Source: Symbiodinium microadriaticum (taxonomy: Eukaryota > Sar > Dinophyceae > Suessiales > Symbiodiniaceae). Taken from it: a stretch of 64,000 nt of DNA. This document shows positions 20,230 to 30,164 of the stretch, piece after piece. The stretch covers positions 112,365-176,364 of the forward strand of contig LSRX01000289.1 of the NCBI GenBank assembly GCA_001939145.1, in the 5' to 3' direction. The position numbers and the translations under genes are program-made. Below the pieces are notes generated by a model. It saw only the letters and a program-made list of their open reading frames with translations. It had not been told where the DNA came from and ran no database searches. Positions within the stretch are counted from its first letter, which is position 1. Each line of letters begins with the position of its first letter.

Positions 20230-20790
20230 CTAAATGCTACACCAGTTCATGGGTCCCTGGTGTTTCAGGGTTTAGGGCTTACCGGGTTTAGGGTTTTATA
20301 GGGTCTAGGGTTTAGGGTTTATAGGGTTTAGGGTTTAGGGTTTGTAACAGGGTTGAGGGTTTAACTATAGGGTTATAGGGTTTAGGGTTGTAAGGCCCTA
20401 TAGTACGTAGTATACTCTAGGGGCCTCAATATTCATAATTAGAATTAGGTTTGGGGCTCCTTTAGAGTATAGTTATCGTAGGGAACCCTATGGAATAATA
20501 TCAGTGTTTGTTTGGGCTTCTGCAGTACCAACCTTTTCGAAACCTGATACAACCCTCATAAAACCCTAGAAAACCTTTCAAGAAACCCTGACGAGCCACT
20601 TAAGAAATCCATGGGAAACGTTTGTAAATCTATAAACCTGCACAAGACCCTGATACAACCGTTATCCTACATCCTAACCCTAAACGCTAGATCCTCAAAA
20701 CACCGTACGACACCGGACCCCAGGCCCTAAACCTTAAAACCCTGAACCCTTGGCCCTAAACCTTAAGCCCTAAAGCCTAGAACCCTAAAC
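20230..20790. repeat. TTTAGGG block, AT-rich foldback relative, then CCCTAAA
   Basis: TTTAGGG variants at 20265-20390. A sequence at 20391-20500 (ccctatagtacgtagtatact) resembles 44629-44760. Degenerate CCCTAAA at 20640-20790. Confidence 0.75.
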
Positions 20791-20791
20791 C

Positions 20792-20912
20792 GATGCCCAG
20801 TGGCTGGCTGGGGAGGCGCGGCTTGCAGCATGCGACCAGCCTTCGGAAATGCCCCAGGAGCGACTTCCTGAGTTGGTATTTATGGTCTCTGGAGCTTCCG
20901 GGTTTACGGTTT
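20792..20912 (+). CDS. Exon-like island, unrecognised
   Basis: A plus-strand frame reads DAQWLAGEARLAACDQPSEM, then PQERLPELVFMVSG, and enters TTTAGGG repeat, stopping at 20910. A GTATTT after GAGTTG could be a donor. GC-rich and free of repeats until its last codons. No family is recognised. Confidence 0.37.
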
Positions 20913-22190
20913 AGGGCTTTAGGGCTTTTAGGGTTTAGGGCTTTAGGCTTTAGGGTTTAGGGTTTTGGGCCGTTAAAGGTTTGGGGTGTAGGGTTTAGGG
21001 TTTGTTTTTGAAAGGGGCGGGTTGTGCAGGGTTTAGGGTTCTTGGAGATGTTAAACTGGAGCCTATAGAGCATTTAAGGGGTCATTTAAACGAACCTATG
21101 GATTTATAGGCTTGCTACTTACAGGTTGTTTCGAAGGAACCCTAAACCCTAAACCCTAAATATGGCTTCAGGGTTGACTGGTTTAGAGACAAGCACAGTT
21201 TAACGTCCCCTATAAAGCCCGAAAGACACCTTGATCACATTGAAGCGTTCAACACCCTAAACCCTAAAGCCTAAACCCATAAAATGCTGGGGTTTGGTGT
21301 TTATAGGATTTAGGGGTTCTGGCGAGTCCTGTTTCGCGTCGCGGCTGGAAGTGTTGCAACCAGGGAAAACCAAGCGATTTAGCACATGAGAGTTTTAGGG
21401 CTTTTATGGGGTTTTGTAAGAGATGAAAAGAATTTCTATAAGGTTTCGGGTTGCAACCTTCGAACAGAAAAGTTTAGAACTTTTGGCACTGAATGTGCTA
21501 TAGGTTATGGGGTTGAATTAAAGGGCATTAGGGTTTCGGGGTTAGGGTTTGGGGCTTTCGGGGTTCAGGGGGGGAGGCTTTCGGGAAGAAGCTTAAGGGT
21601 TTCGGGGCTTTAGCCATCAACCCGGCCGGGGCTTGGGGGGCTAGGGTTTAGGGTTTAGGGTTTAGGGTTCAGGGTTTAGGATTTATGGTTTAGGATTTAG
21701 GATTTAAGGTTTACGGTGAGACTTGCGGCTTCAAACCCATCCAGAGCTAACGCCAAACCATGTACACCCGAATCCAAGCAAGTCCAAACCCAGCTGTACC
21801 CGCCTCCAAGGTCGAAGCCCTACTGGCCTTAAGCCCTGAACCCTAAACCCTGCAAACCCTAAACCCTTTTAAACCCTATAAGGCCTAAACCCTGTAAACC
21901 CTATATGCCCTAAACCTTATAAACCTATATACTATAAACACTATTATCTATAGACCCTTTAAGCCCTGAAAACCCTATAAACCCTAAACAAGCCGAAGCC
22001 CGACTGCCCGACTGCCCGACTGCCCTTAAGCCCTAAACCCCTAAACCCTAAACCCTAAACCCCTAAACCTCTAAACTCCTAAACCCAAAACCCAAAACCC
22101 TAACTAAACCCTAAAACTCTAAAGCCCTACACACCTGGAACCGGGAGCTCCAGACCTCCCGAAAGTCCTCAGCCCCTGGCGCTCTAAAGA
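20913..22190. repeat. Telomere-like mosaic
   Basis: TTTAGGG block at 20905-21040; CCCTAAA at 21135-21160 and 21255-21280; TTTAGGG at 21520-21720 with GGGTTTCGGGG variants; CCCTAAA at 21840-22110, including a short GACTGCCC triplicate near 22005-22025. A 75-codon plus-strand ORF at 21386-21613 is mainly repeat-derived (LGFGAFG). Confidence 0.8.
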
Positions 22191-22192
22191 CC

Positions 22193-22346
22193 GGGTTCTT
22201 GTTAAGGGGTTTAGGGGTTTAGGTGGTTGGTGGGTTTAGGGTTTAGGGTTTAGGGTTTAGGGTTAAATTGCCATAATAAGGAAACCATATTATTTACTAG
22301 AGATCCCTATTATGGTAACTTAAATTAAATCTCTTAACAAGAACCC
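22193..22346. mobile_element. Foldback family F, copy 2, carrying a TTTAGGG array
   Basis: Perfect 14-bp terminal inverted repeats: GGGTTCTTGTTAAG at 22193-22206 and CTTAACAAGAACCC at 22333-22346. Inside are about four TTTAGGG units (22235-22262) and a second inverted pair around CCATAATAAGGA and TCCCTATTATGG. A partial relative is at 18671-18752. A TIR element with telomere-like sequence between its ends is unusual. Confidence 0.75.
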
Positions 22347-22399
22347 AGAAGAGCCCAAACCAAAGAACAGAGCCCTCACCCCATGAAGATAGACCTTAC

Positions 22400-22465
22400 C
22401 CATAGGCCCCTAAGTAGTTCCTCTTTATGGTACATATTTAGAATCCTATGAGGTAATCCCAAACA
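22400..22465 (+). mobile_element. MITE-like family B, 3'-truncated copy
   Basis: Starts CCATAGGCCCCTAAGTAG, then TTCCTCTTTATGG...GAATCCTATGAGGTAATCC. The matching right terminus seen at 46602-46689 is absent. Confidence 0.65.
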
Positions 22466-22471
22466 GACCGC

Positions 22472-22717
22472 ATGGACGCCTTGAATGAAGCAACCCCCAG
22501 GAAGCCTCCAAGAAACCTTGAATCAAAGAAACCACTCAGCCAAACCAAGGGTCGTCCGGGGGATCCCGTGCACTCCGGCGCTACCTGCTTCCATTGGCCC
22601 TCCGAAAACTCCATGCCTCCGAAAACCTCGCGGCGATCAGAGGCTCTTGGAAATGACAGCTGGCTCCTTGTAAAGGGGTTGCGAGAATTTGCGTTGTGGG
22701 CCAATACGAGGGTTTGA
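22472..22717 (+). other. Open island on both strands, unrecognised
   Basis: Plus strand: 81 codons (FHWPSENSMPPKTSRRSEAL). Minus strand: 88 codons (REVFGGMEFSEGQWKQVAPE). Both look partly protein-like. The island is GC-rich, free of repeats and directly follows the truncated family B element. Strand cannot be decided by eye. Confidence 0.27.
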
Positions 22718-22785
22718 TTCAGGGATTTAAGAATATCGCAGACAACTATGTGCCAGAAGCTTCAGTTGGTAGCGATACTTAAACG

Positions 22786-22842
22786 TAGCAGCTGCAGCTG
22801 CAGCAGCAGTGGCAGCAGGAGAGCAGCAGTAGCAGTAGCAGT

Positions 22843-22904
<62 letters not shown>

Positions 22905-23001
22905 CAGGAGGAGGAGGAGCAGTAGTAGTAGTAGTAGTAGTAGTAGCAGTAGCAGTAGCAGTAGCAGTAGCAGTAGCAGTAGCAGTAGCAGTAGCAGTAG
23001 C

Positions 23002-23051
<50 letters not shown>

Positions 23052-23080
23052 CAGTAGGAGGAGGAGGAGGAGGAGCAGAG
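22786..23080. repeat. Long GCA/AGT triplet and AGTAGC hexamer tract
   Basis: (GCA)n for about 80 bp, then (AGT)n, then (AGTAGC)n for about 70 bp, then (AGT)n for about 60 bp, then GGA triplets. The poly-Ala/Val and poly-Leu ORFs here are artefacts of the tract. Confidence 0.95.
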
Positions 23081-23289
23081 TCAGAGGATGAGGCGGACTA
23101 GCCGCAGCAAGAGCATCACTAGTACTGGTACTGGTAGCAATCATAACAAGAGTGCCTTACATACCTGAGGACTCGAGACCGACCGGAGTGTGCAACAAAA
23201 GAACCACACACTCACTCACATCAATAAGCACATCAATGAACACCAGACCCACGTCCCTCCAAACCCGTAAACCCCACAATTCAACCGAA

Positions 23290-23451
23290 CCATATATGTG
23301 TGTGTGTGAGATAAAAACAGAACTCTCTCTGTCTATGTATACATACATATATGTATGATGACAAATAAATAACCCCCCCACACACACAGATACATATATA
23401 CATATATATATATGTGGTTTGTAGGTACAAGTCAGTGAATACAGACATACA

Positions 23452-23486
<35 letters not shown>

Positions 23487-23520
23487 GTGTGTGTGTACCT
23501 GCATATATATATATATATCT
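23290..23520. repeat. Compound TG, TATG, CATA and TA microsatellites
   Basis: (TG)n at 23298, (CATA)n at 23443-23480, (TG)n and (TA)n at 23483-23518. Tyr/Ile-rich ORFs on both strands are artefacts. Confidence 0.93.
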
Positions 23521-24540
23521 TTAAAAGCCATTCATTTAGGAAAATGTCTTTGTATTACCAACACCAGACAAGAACTCTCCGAACAAACGCTGTGCTCTCC
23601 TGCCTTCTGGGGACCCACCTTGGGTCCCGGGTCTCCGCTAACCGAAGGGGAACGGACCTTCGTCCTCTCCCAGCCTCGTCCTCAGATAGGAATGGAATTT
23701 AGGGGTTTACGGGTATAGGGTTTAGGGTTTGGGGTTAGAGTTTCAAGGCTGAGGGGGGGGGGCTTTCGATGATTCTGAACTCTGAAAGATGTAAGAGGTT
23801 GTTTTAAAATAGTGGTTTGTACTGGGCGCTGGGAAATGATACATGATACATTTATGTAGGGATTACAAGGGGAACTACTGCTACTGATCACTCCGGGCCT
23901 GTTCTTCCATGCTACCTGCTGGAACTGGGGATAAGAGCGCGCAATCCCTGGTATTTCGAAAACGTGTCCATGCGGGTGTTGTTGAAATACGGTGCTCGAA
24001 GGGTTTCGGGCTTCCGGAAGGGGGGTGCAGGTTTAGGGTTTTGGGTTTTAGGGCTCGAAGTGTTGCGCCGAAGCTGAGGCATTCAGAGTCTCAGGGCGCC
24101 GTGCTGCTACATCTGCATCCAAACACCAAAGATCCCAAACCCTAACACCGTACTCAGTAATTTTCGACAGCGGGCTACAAATTCGTCTCGGCCAGTACTC
24201 ATTCAGACTTTCGGAGTTGATGCTTGCAAGCTCAGGGTTTAGTAGCAGATGCAATGAGGGTTTTGGTATTCGAAACACTAAACGCACAAAACAAAAAAAG
24301 GGATAAGGGATATCGCATAGAAACCCCTAAAATGAGGCCAATAAGGTTGTGGCAGTTATGGTTTTGTCCGTCTTGGTCCCCTAATGCTGGGTTCTTGTCT
24401 AGGAACTAGGAACGTCAACTTAAAGACCACAGTAGAGAGAACTAGTACAACATATGTTCTCCGCAGATTTAGAATACGCCTCCTCAACCCTGATAAACCC
24501 TAAACCCTAAAACAGAAACCATGAACCCTGAACCGCTATT
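23521..24540. repeat. Unique patches with TTTAGGG traces
   Basis: Short TTTAGGG runs at 23695-23735 and 24030-24050, CCCTAAA at 24495-24510. Weak ORFs: plus 23909-24030 (DKSAQSLVFRKRVHAGVVEI) and minus 24287-24048 (SLNEYWPRRICSPLSKITEY). Both could be coding fragments; neither has a recognised domain. Confidence 0.4.
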
Positions 24541-24728
24541 CAGTTGACACTTCGACGCCATGTGGCCAGACCCTGACAAGGGTGGGCTTCCGGACCCTCT
24601 ACCAGGGCTCTAAAGACCCAGCAGTACTTCCCTTCTGTTGGTTGTTTCCTTTGTTTGTTTCTTTCTTGGCTCCTCAGAAAAAGGCCAGGATAGGCAGGAA
24701 AGGGCCCTAAACCCTGAAGCCGAAGCAC
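24540..24728 (-). other. Exon-like ORF, weak
   Basis: A minus-strand frame of about 62 codons ends in TGA (RNKQRKQPTEGKYCWVFRAL, then TWRRSVN). Composition is plausible but there is no domain. Confidence 0.25.
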
Positions 24729-24929
24729 CCTGCACTTCTTCTCTTCGAGCCCTTCAAACCGAACCCTGCTTCTTGACGGGATTAGAGAGCAGTCCCTGGA
24801 CTCTCAGATCCTGAACCCGAAACATCCTAAACCCTAAACCCTCAACCCCGAAACGGCTTAGGGTTTGGAGTTTAGGGTTTAGGGTTTAGGGGTTTAGGGT
24901 TTATAGGGGCTTAGGGTTTACTTAATTTA

Positions 24930-25225
24930 CTCCAAAACCCTAAACGGCCAAGCCGCTGAAGCTGCGAGAAGCACGGTCCATCGGCCAGTGAGATTGACGC
25001 GCGCACGCCGCGCCCATCGCTCTCCCAGGGGCCAATCCCTAAGCACAGCGGCTCCCGCCGAGGCCAGCAACAGCCCGTGGAATAAACCCTGAAGGCCCAA
25101 ACTGAAAACCTCAAGCAACCAACCAGAATAGACTCGGGTTGCTTCAAATTCAGTTTGTGAATCCTAGACGTTAATGTAGTGAGCAGCGAGCGCTTGCAGC
25201 TTGAATTGAAAATCCAACGGCCCAT
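24930..25225 (-). other. GC-rich exon-like island
   Basis: Two minus frames are open through a GC-rich patch (24945-25085). One reads LLLASAGAAVLRDWPLGERW, then VNLTGRWTVLLAAS, with hydrophobic stretches. The other reads GIGPWESDGRGVRASISLAD. The upstream part (25225-25120) reads KRSLLTTLTSRIHKLNLKQP. Probably coding-derived, but the frame is unresolved. Confidence 0.3.
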
Positions 25226-25519
25226 GCCTTCAAGGGTTCAGTGGGCTGTAGCTTACATCTGGGGGTTCGGGCTTTAAGGCTTGAGGGGCTAAACATATTC
25301 GGTTCTTGGGTAGGGGCTTCGGGGGATAGGGCACTATCTACAAGTAACACCCCCCTTAATCATATGAGCGACGAAGTTTATTTCGTCATTAGCTAAAGGA
25401 CGCGCATCCTAACTGCGAGCCCTGATCTCGTTCCCCAAGTAGGGCTGGATTCTGGATGCATGTCAGAAATTTGGGGATCTCGTTCGAACATATGCTGTAC
25501 ATATCTGCATGCCATAAGG

Positions 25520-25970
25520 GTTTAATGCTGTAGCAGTAGTGACAAGAGCCAGAGCGGCAGAAGCATTACCAACAGCAGCAGTAGCAGTTACAGTAGCAGT
25601 GGCAGTGGCAGTGGCAATGGCAGTGGCAACGGCAGTTCCAGTAACAGTAACAGCAGCAGAAGCAGGAGGGGGAGAAGCGGGTGCGGTAGCAAGTGTAACG
25701 GCAGCAGCAGGAGCGACGGGACGGGTGATGGTGGCGGTAACAGTAGCAGTAGTAGCAGGGGCCGGAGCAAGGTAACTTCGGCCAGTGTTCTTTGAGCCTT
25801 GGCTGAAAGTAATACTAGTCGTACTAGTACTACTCGTAGTGCTAGTGAGACTAGTAGTACTAGTCGTACTAGTAGTACTCGTAATACTAGTAGTACTAGT
25901 AGTACTGGTAGTACTAATCCTAGTACTACTAGTACTAGAACTTCTCCTCGTCGTAGCATTAGTACTGGTC
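25520..25970. repeat. Cryptic triplet tract with TACTAGTA palindromes
   Basis: Imperfect GCA, AGT and ACT triplets; 25800-25960 is dominated by ACTAGT palindromes separated by one to six bases. The homopolymeric ORFs here (Val-, Leu- or Ser/Thr-rich) are artefacts. Confidence 0.88.
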
Positions 25971-26010
25971 TACAAGAGGAATGGGTTATGACCTTCTGGG
26001 ACCGAACTGG

Positions 26011-26229
26011 CTAATCGAAAGTATCTCGTTTACTATCTCGTTCTGAATCTCGTTTTGATCCGACACTCCCAACAAAATTTGGACCATGCCACACGTGCGC
26101 TTCTAGCCATTGCTGTTGGTCCGTAGTGAGGCGAACTGACTCCCATCTATATAGTACAACTGTGAGTAAACACAATATATACTCTTTAAGCCATCTCGTT
26201 TTTACTGCGGGCCCTATCTCGTTCCCCAA
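26011..26229 (-). other. ORF inside the ATCTCGTT island, unrecognised
   Basis: 72 codons on the minus strand: WLKEYILCLLTVVLYRWESV, then TTDQQQWLEAHVWHGPNFVG, ending in a charged RDSERDSKRD tail made by the repeated octamer. The hydrophobic then aromatic composition is protein-like. The tail is a translation of the repeat, so a native gene is doubtful. Confidence 0.3.
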
Positions 26230-26319
26230 GTAACGCTAGCAAAACCCGTATTACCATGTCCGCCTGTACTCTTAACACAAGAAGACTAAATAACCGCGGT
26301 CGCTCATATGGAAACTCGA

Positions 26320-26500
26320 TAACACGCTTAAACACTCTCAGCCAAAACCCTCATACGACTCCTATACACCCGTTGTAAACCCTAAACCCCTAAACCCTAA
26401 CCCCTAAAACCCTAAACCCTAAACCCCTAAAGCCCTAAACCCCTAAAGCCCTAAAACCCTAAACCCTAAACCACGGACCACGGAACCCTCGACCCGGGTA
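26320..26500. repeat. CCCTAAA/CCCCTAAA array
   Basis: Dense array at 26370-26475, including AAAGCCCTAAACCCCT units. Confidence 0.88.
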
Positions 26501-26504
26501 GATT

Positions 26505-26640
26505 CGGCTCAACGAGGCTACGTTACTTTTTGAGCTGCAGGCTGCGCGGGCGATGGGGACGGATTGCAGATCGATGTCTATTTTTTTCAGGTTCCTTTTG
26601 AAGGAAGGTAGGGATTTAGAGTTTAGGGCTTCAGGGGTTT
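26505..26640 (+). other. Possible exon with a TTTTTTTCAG|G site
   Basis: A plus-strand frame after GGTAG| reads LNEATLLFELQAARAMGTDC and continues through a TTTTTTTCAG|G that could itself be an acceptor near 26590. It ends in TTTAGGG sequence. No family is recognised. Confidence 0.25.
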
Positions 26641-26924
26641 AGAGTTTAGGGGCTCAGGGGTTAGGGCTCATCGGTTTTAGGTAGGGTTTACATAGGCGTT
26701 TAGGGTTTATGGCGTTCTTGTTCTTGGTTCAACATGGTTTAACTCTGGAACCCACCTGGAACCGCGCCAAGGATCCCTTATTAAACGGAACCCCAAACAT
26801 AGCCCAGCCTAGAACCAAAACCCTAAACCCTAAACCCCAAACCCAAGAAGCACTGAACGCCAAGCCTTAGCATTAGCATTGGCACCTACATCTCCACCTG
26901 TGGCCTCCGTAACGGTTAGGATCA

Positions 26925-27025
26925 GGGGGACCCTAGGGGATATTGACGAACCTTTTTAAGAGAGCCATAAGTAGGGTTAAGAAGGGTCCCGTTTAAGCGG
27001 TCCCCCTAGTATTGCCTAGGACTCC
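26925..27025. repeat. Inverted repeat around GGGGGACCCTAGG
   Basis: AGGGGGACCCTAGGGGATATT faces GGTCCCCCTAGTATTGCCTAGG (given here in parts: GGGGGACC and GGTCCCCC, CTAGG and CCTAG). Interior about 60 bp, non-coding. Confidence 0.45.
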
Positions 27026-27814
27026 TTACTTAGCTTCCGATCCTTTGGGTGGACGAGGCCTCCAATACCCAGCAACACTCACCAGACCTGTGAAGCAGAG
27101 CACTTGCATAGAAGCCGAAACCCGTATAACACGTCTTGAAACCAAAACCACTACATACAACCGCTGTCTTGAATTAAAAACATTTCTTTAATTAGGTAGA
27201 CCCTTTGGAGCCTGCACATGATCAGTGATCGAAAAGTAACCCTAAACCCTAAACCCTAAACCCCTAAACCCCTAAACCCTAAACCATAAACCCTAAACCC
27301 CTAAACCCTAAACCCCTAAACCCCTAAACCCATGCAAGGTGAACGGACCCTTCCGATCCCCCAACCCCAAACCCTAAACCCCAGCATTGAACCCGAAGAA
27401 CTCCCGTAGCAACTGATCCCTAAGCCCTAAGCCCCTAAGCCCCTAAACCCTTAAATCCCTAAACCCCTAAACCCCTAAACCCTAAACCCTAAACCCTCTA
27501 CCCTAAGCTCTAAACCCTGAACCCACGACCGGCCTCGTTCCGAATGAGCATCTGCTCGTAGGGCAGGTTTTCTGGGCGGCAAAGCGTGTAGACGTTCGGG
27601 CTAAAAGCTAAATCCTAAACCCTAAGACCCTAAAACCCTAAACCTTACACCCTAAAACCCCAAACCCTCAAAGCCTAAACCCTAAAGCCTAAAACCCTAA
27701 AGCCCTAAGACCCTAAACCTTACACCCTAAACCCAAAGAACCCTGAGCCTTTCATCCTTAGTCCCAAATCAGTAAACCCTAAAGCCTGACCCTGAAGACG
27801 TACCCCCAAAAAGC

Positions 27815-27985
27815 TTAGGGTTTAGGGTTGAGGGTTTAGGGTTTAGGGCTTAGGGTTTAGGGTTGAGGGTTTAGGGTTGAGGGTTTAGGGTTGAGGGCTT
27901 AGGGTTTAGGGTTGAGGGTTTAGGGTTTAGGGCTTAGGGTTTAGGGTTGAGGGTTTAGGGTTGAGGGTTTAGGGTTTAGGGCTTG
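27815..27985 (+). repeat. Higher-order TTTAGGGTTGAGGG array
   Basis: TTTAGGG and TTGAGGG alternate in a regular pattern (blocks of TTTAGGGTTGAGGG, with TTTAGGGCTTAGGG spacers) for about 170 bp. This points to amplification of a diverged dimer after mutation and not to telomerase addition. Confidence 0.9.
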
Positions 27986-29802
27986 TGGCAAGAGCTTAGG
28001 CCGAGTGGGTCATGCGCGTGCATAGACGATAAAATGGGCACATGGAGCCTTTGAGGGGAACTACCCATGTACATACACCTCTGTGACCCGCCTTCGGGCT
28101 GCCCGAATTGCAAAACTCTCAAACCCTAAACCCTATAAACCCTGTAACCCTAAACCCTGTAATCCTAAACCACCAAGCAGGGTAACCCGGAGCCCCAACC
28201 CTTGAACCGTGAACCCCCCGGGAAGATGTCCCGCTAAGGCTCCTGCACTACTAAAGCCTGAAGAGAACTACTTTCCCGATCCTCCTTAAACCCTAAACCC
28301 CAAAACCCCGAACCCCGAACCCCAAACCCCAAACCCTAAACCCCAAACCCTAAACTCCAAACCCTAAACCCTAAACCCCAAACCCTAAACCCCAAACCCC
28401 AAAGCCTAAAAGGCCCCGGCCTCCGAACTTGTCGTCTCCCGGTACCCAACGCTCGCGCACATAGACCACCGTACCCGGAGGAACGCGACTCGGCCACGGG
28501 TTCGGGTTCTAGGGTTTAGAGTTTGGGGTGTGGGGTTTGGGGTTTAGGGTTTAGGGTTTAGGGTTCGTTTAAAGCTCCCTTATGAGGGTTCCCTTTCAAG
28601 GGTTGCTCTTGGGAGGCTACGTTTAGGGTTTAGGGTTTACGCTCCTACATCCTAAACCCCAGCACCCTCAACCCTTTAAACTCAAAATCCCACATCCCTG
28701 AACCCCATGTGAGGCCCACTGCAGGGTCTTTCAGCCTGGCGTGTAGAATATCAGCGTGTGTGGCTTTCAGGGTTAGGGCACTCGTTTTTTGTTCTGGCCC
28801 TTAACCCTCCTAAACCCTATATTAAACCCTAAACCCCAAGCCCTAAACGACGCTAAGCCTTAAAGCCCAAACCCATAAACCATGCAAAAACACATTCGAT
28901 CCATAAAACCTCCGAGAAAAAATATAAAGACCCTAGCACCCAATTAAAATCAACATATGCCTAACATAGCTCCTGAAGAATGAGAAAAAGGTCTTGGAGT
29001 ATGCTGTAGCGGAAGTAGCTAAGGCCACATGAATGTAATTACTAATTTTACTTAAACCTCCATAATATCTTCGGGACACTCAACACTAACATGTGTCCCT
29101 AAACCCTAAACCCTGAACCCTAAACCCACCTCTTCATCCTCAAGCCCCACAAAGAAAACGGCCTGGCGGCCACAAACCCTTCTTTCTTTGTCGGGGCTTT
29201 CACCTGGACCTGGGGGGGATTGCTAAGGTGTCTCTTGACACGATTCTAATACCGGTTGTTCAGCTTTCTCCTATACATGCCCATTAGGCCTATTAACCCT
29301 AAACCCTTAAACCCTAGGCCTGAACCCCAAATCCCACAACCTTAGACCCTAGACCCTCTAAACCCCCAAACCTCATAGACCCTATGACGTGCCTCCTGAT
29401 GGGAAAGTAGCCGGTCGCCCTAAGCTAAGGGGCCCCAAAAAACACATCATGAGCAAACACCTAGGATAGGGATATGTCATATAAATCCCCTTGTAATGAA
29501 ATGTCCTTTTTGGTCCCTAAGACACTAAACCTTATAGATCCCATCACAAATCACTTAGAGGGACCTTATGTCCCTTTTTGGGCCTCTACTGAACCACCTT
29601 GAGCCCTGCACATGACTTTGTCACGGCCGTCTGCTCCTCGCATGCTGTCGCCCAGGCCAACCTGGCGGGATCCTTAAAATAGGGTTTAGGGTTTAGGGTT
29701 TAGGTTTAGGGTTTAGGGTTTAGTTAGGTTTAGGGTTTACGGCCTAAACCCAGGGCTTAAGGCCTTAGAGTTTCGGGTTTAGGGTTTACCTAGAGTAACC
29801 AA

Positions 29803-29928
29803 CTATCTCTTTTTAAAGAAGAATATGACCCTGAAAACACTGATCGCGAAGAGAACGGTCGCTCCAACCGGCCCATAGCATCCAATAGCATCCATGGACA
29901 GGGAACTGCCTTCCAGCCACGGAAGACC
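29803..29928 (-). CDS. Probable 3' exon encoding a membrane-anchored C-terminus
   Basis: At the 5' edge (29928) lies a TTGCGCAG|G acceptor-like site. The frame then reads LPWLEGSSLSMDAIGCYGPV and a hydrophobic stretch (GATVLFAISVFRVIFFF) followed by the basic end KKR and a TAG at 29803. A single transmembrane segment with a short positively charged tail is a plausible topology. MITE copy 4 sits 43 bp upstream of the acceptor, where an intron would be. The longer frame that starts inside the MITE is not meaningful. No family is recognised. Confidence 0.42.
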   Translation of the reverse strand, partial: GLPWLEGSSLSMDAIGCYGPVGATVLFAISVFRVIFFFKKR

Positions 29929-29970
29929 CTGCGCAAGGACAACATGAGACAACATGGCACAAGGACACCA

Positions 29971-30078
29971 ACTACCTATAGTCTCCATTGTAGTTCCTTT
30001 TTCTGGTTTAAGCAAATCTATATTGAGGATCCTAAAAGGTAACCCCAAAAAGAAACTGCAATGGAGACTATAGGTAGT
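29971..30078 (-). mobile_element. MITE-like family A, copy 4 (best-preserved termini)
   Basis: Perfect 20-bp terminal inverted repeats: ACTACCTATAGTCTCCATTG and CAATGGAGACTATAGGTAGT. The interior runs GGTTTAAGC, AGGATCCT, GGTAACC, the same orientation as copies 2 and 7. About 108 bp, non-coding. Confidence 0.92.
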
Positions 30079-30164
30079 GAACATGCCTCCAAGTCCGAAG
30101 CATTACGGACAAAACTGCATGTAAACGACACAGATGCACCTTGGCGGGGCTGAGCACAAGGCCC

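Larger units (their letters stand above)
25360..26310. other. ATCTCGTT-motif island bounded by inverted ATATGAGCGAC
   Basis: At least seven ATCTCGTT octamers occur (25423, 25477, 26026, 26034, 26046, 26190, 26214), and the longer ATCTCGTTCCCCAAGTA occurs at both 25423 and 26214. ATATGAGCGAC near 25362 is inverted as GTCGCTCATAT near 26298. Telomere-like motifs are almost absent. It looks like a single inserted or locally amplified unit with the triplet tract in its middle. Confidence 0.5.
26650..29800. repeat. Telomere-like mosaic
   Basis: CCCTAAA arrays at 27238-27335, 27420-27500, 27600-27730 and 28285-28410 (the last mainly CCCCAAACCCTAAA). TTTAGGG at 27815-27985, 28505-28565 and 29680-29740. 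Unique patches (26860-27230, 27990-28100, 28870-29090, 29380-29640) show no supportable gene. Confidence 0.8.

Noticed and set aside
22748-23144. Poly-Ala/Val and poly-Leu ORFs of about 120 codons
   Set aside because: Artefact of the GCA/AGT/AGTAGC tract.
23157-23531. Tyr/Ile/Cys-rich ORFs resembling membrane proteins
   Set aside because: They are encoded by TA, TG and CATA microsatellites. The same applies at 49516-49912 and 56455-56676.
25539-26014. Ala/Val-rich, Leu-rich and Ser/Thr-rich ORFs
   Set aside because: Artefact of the cryptic triplet tract; no non-repetitive residues.
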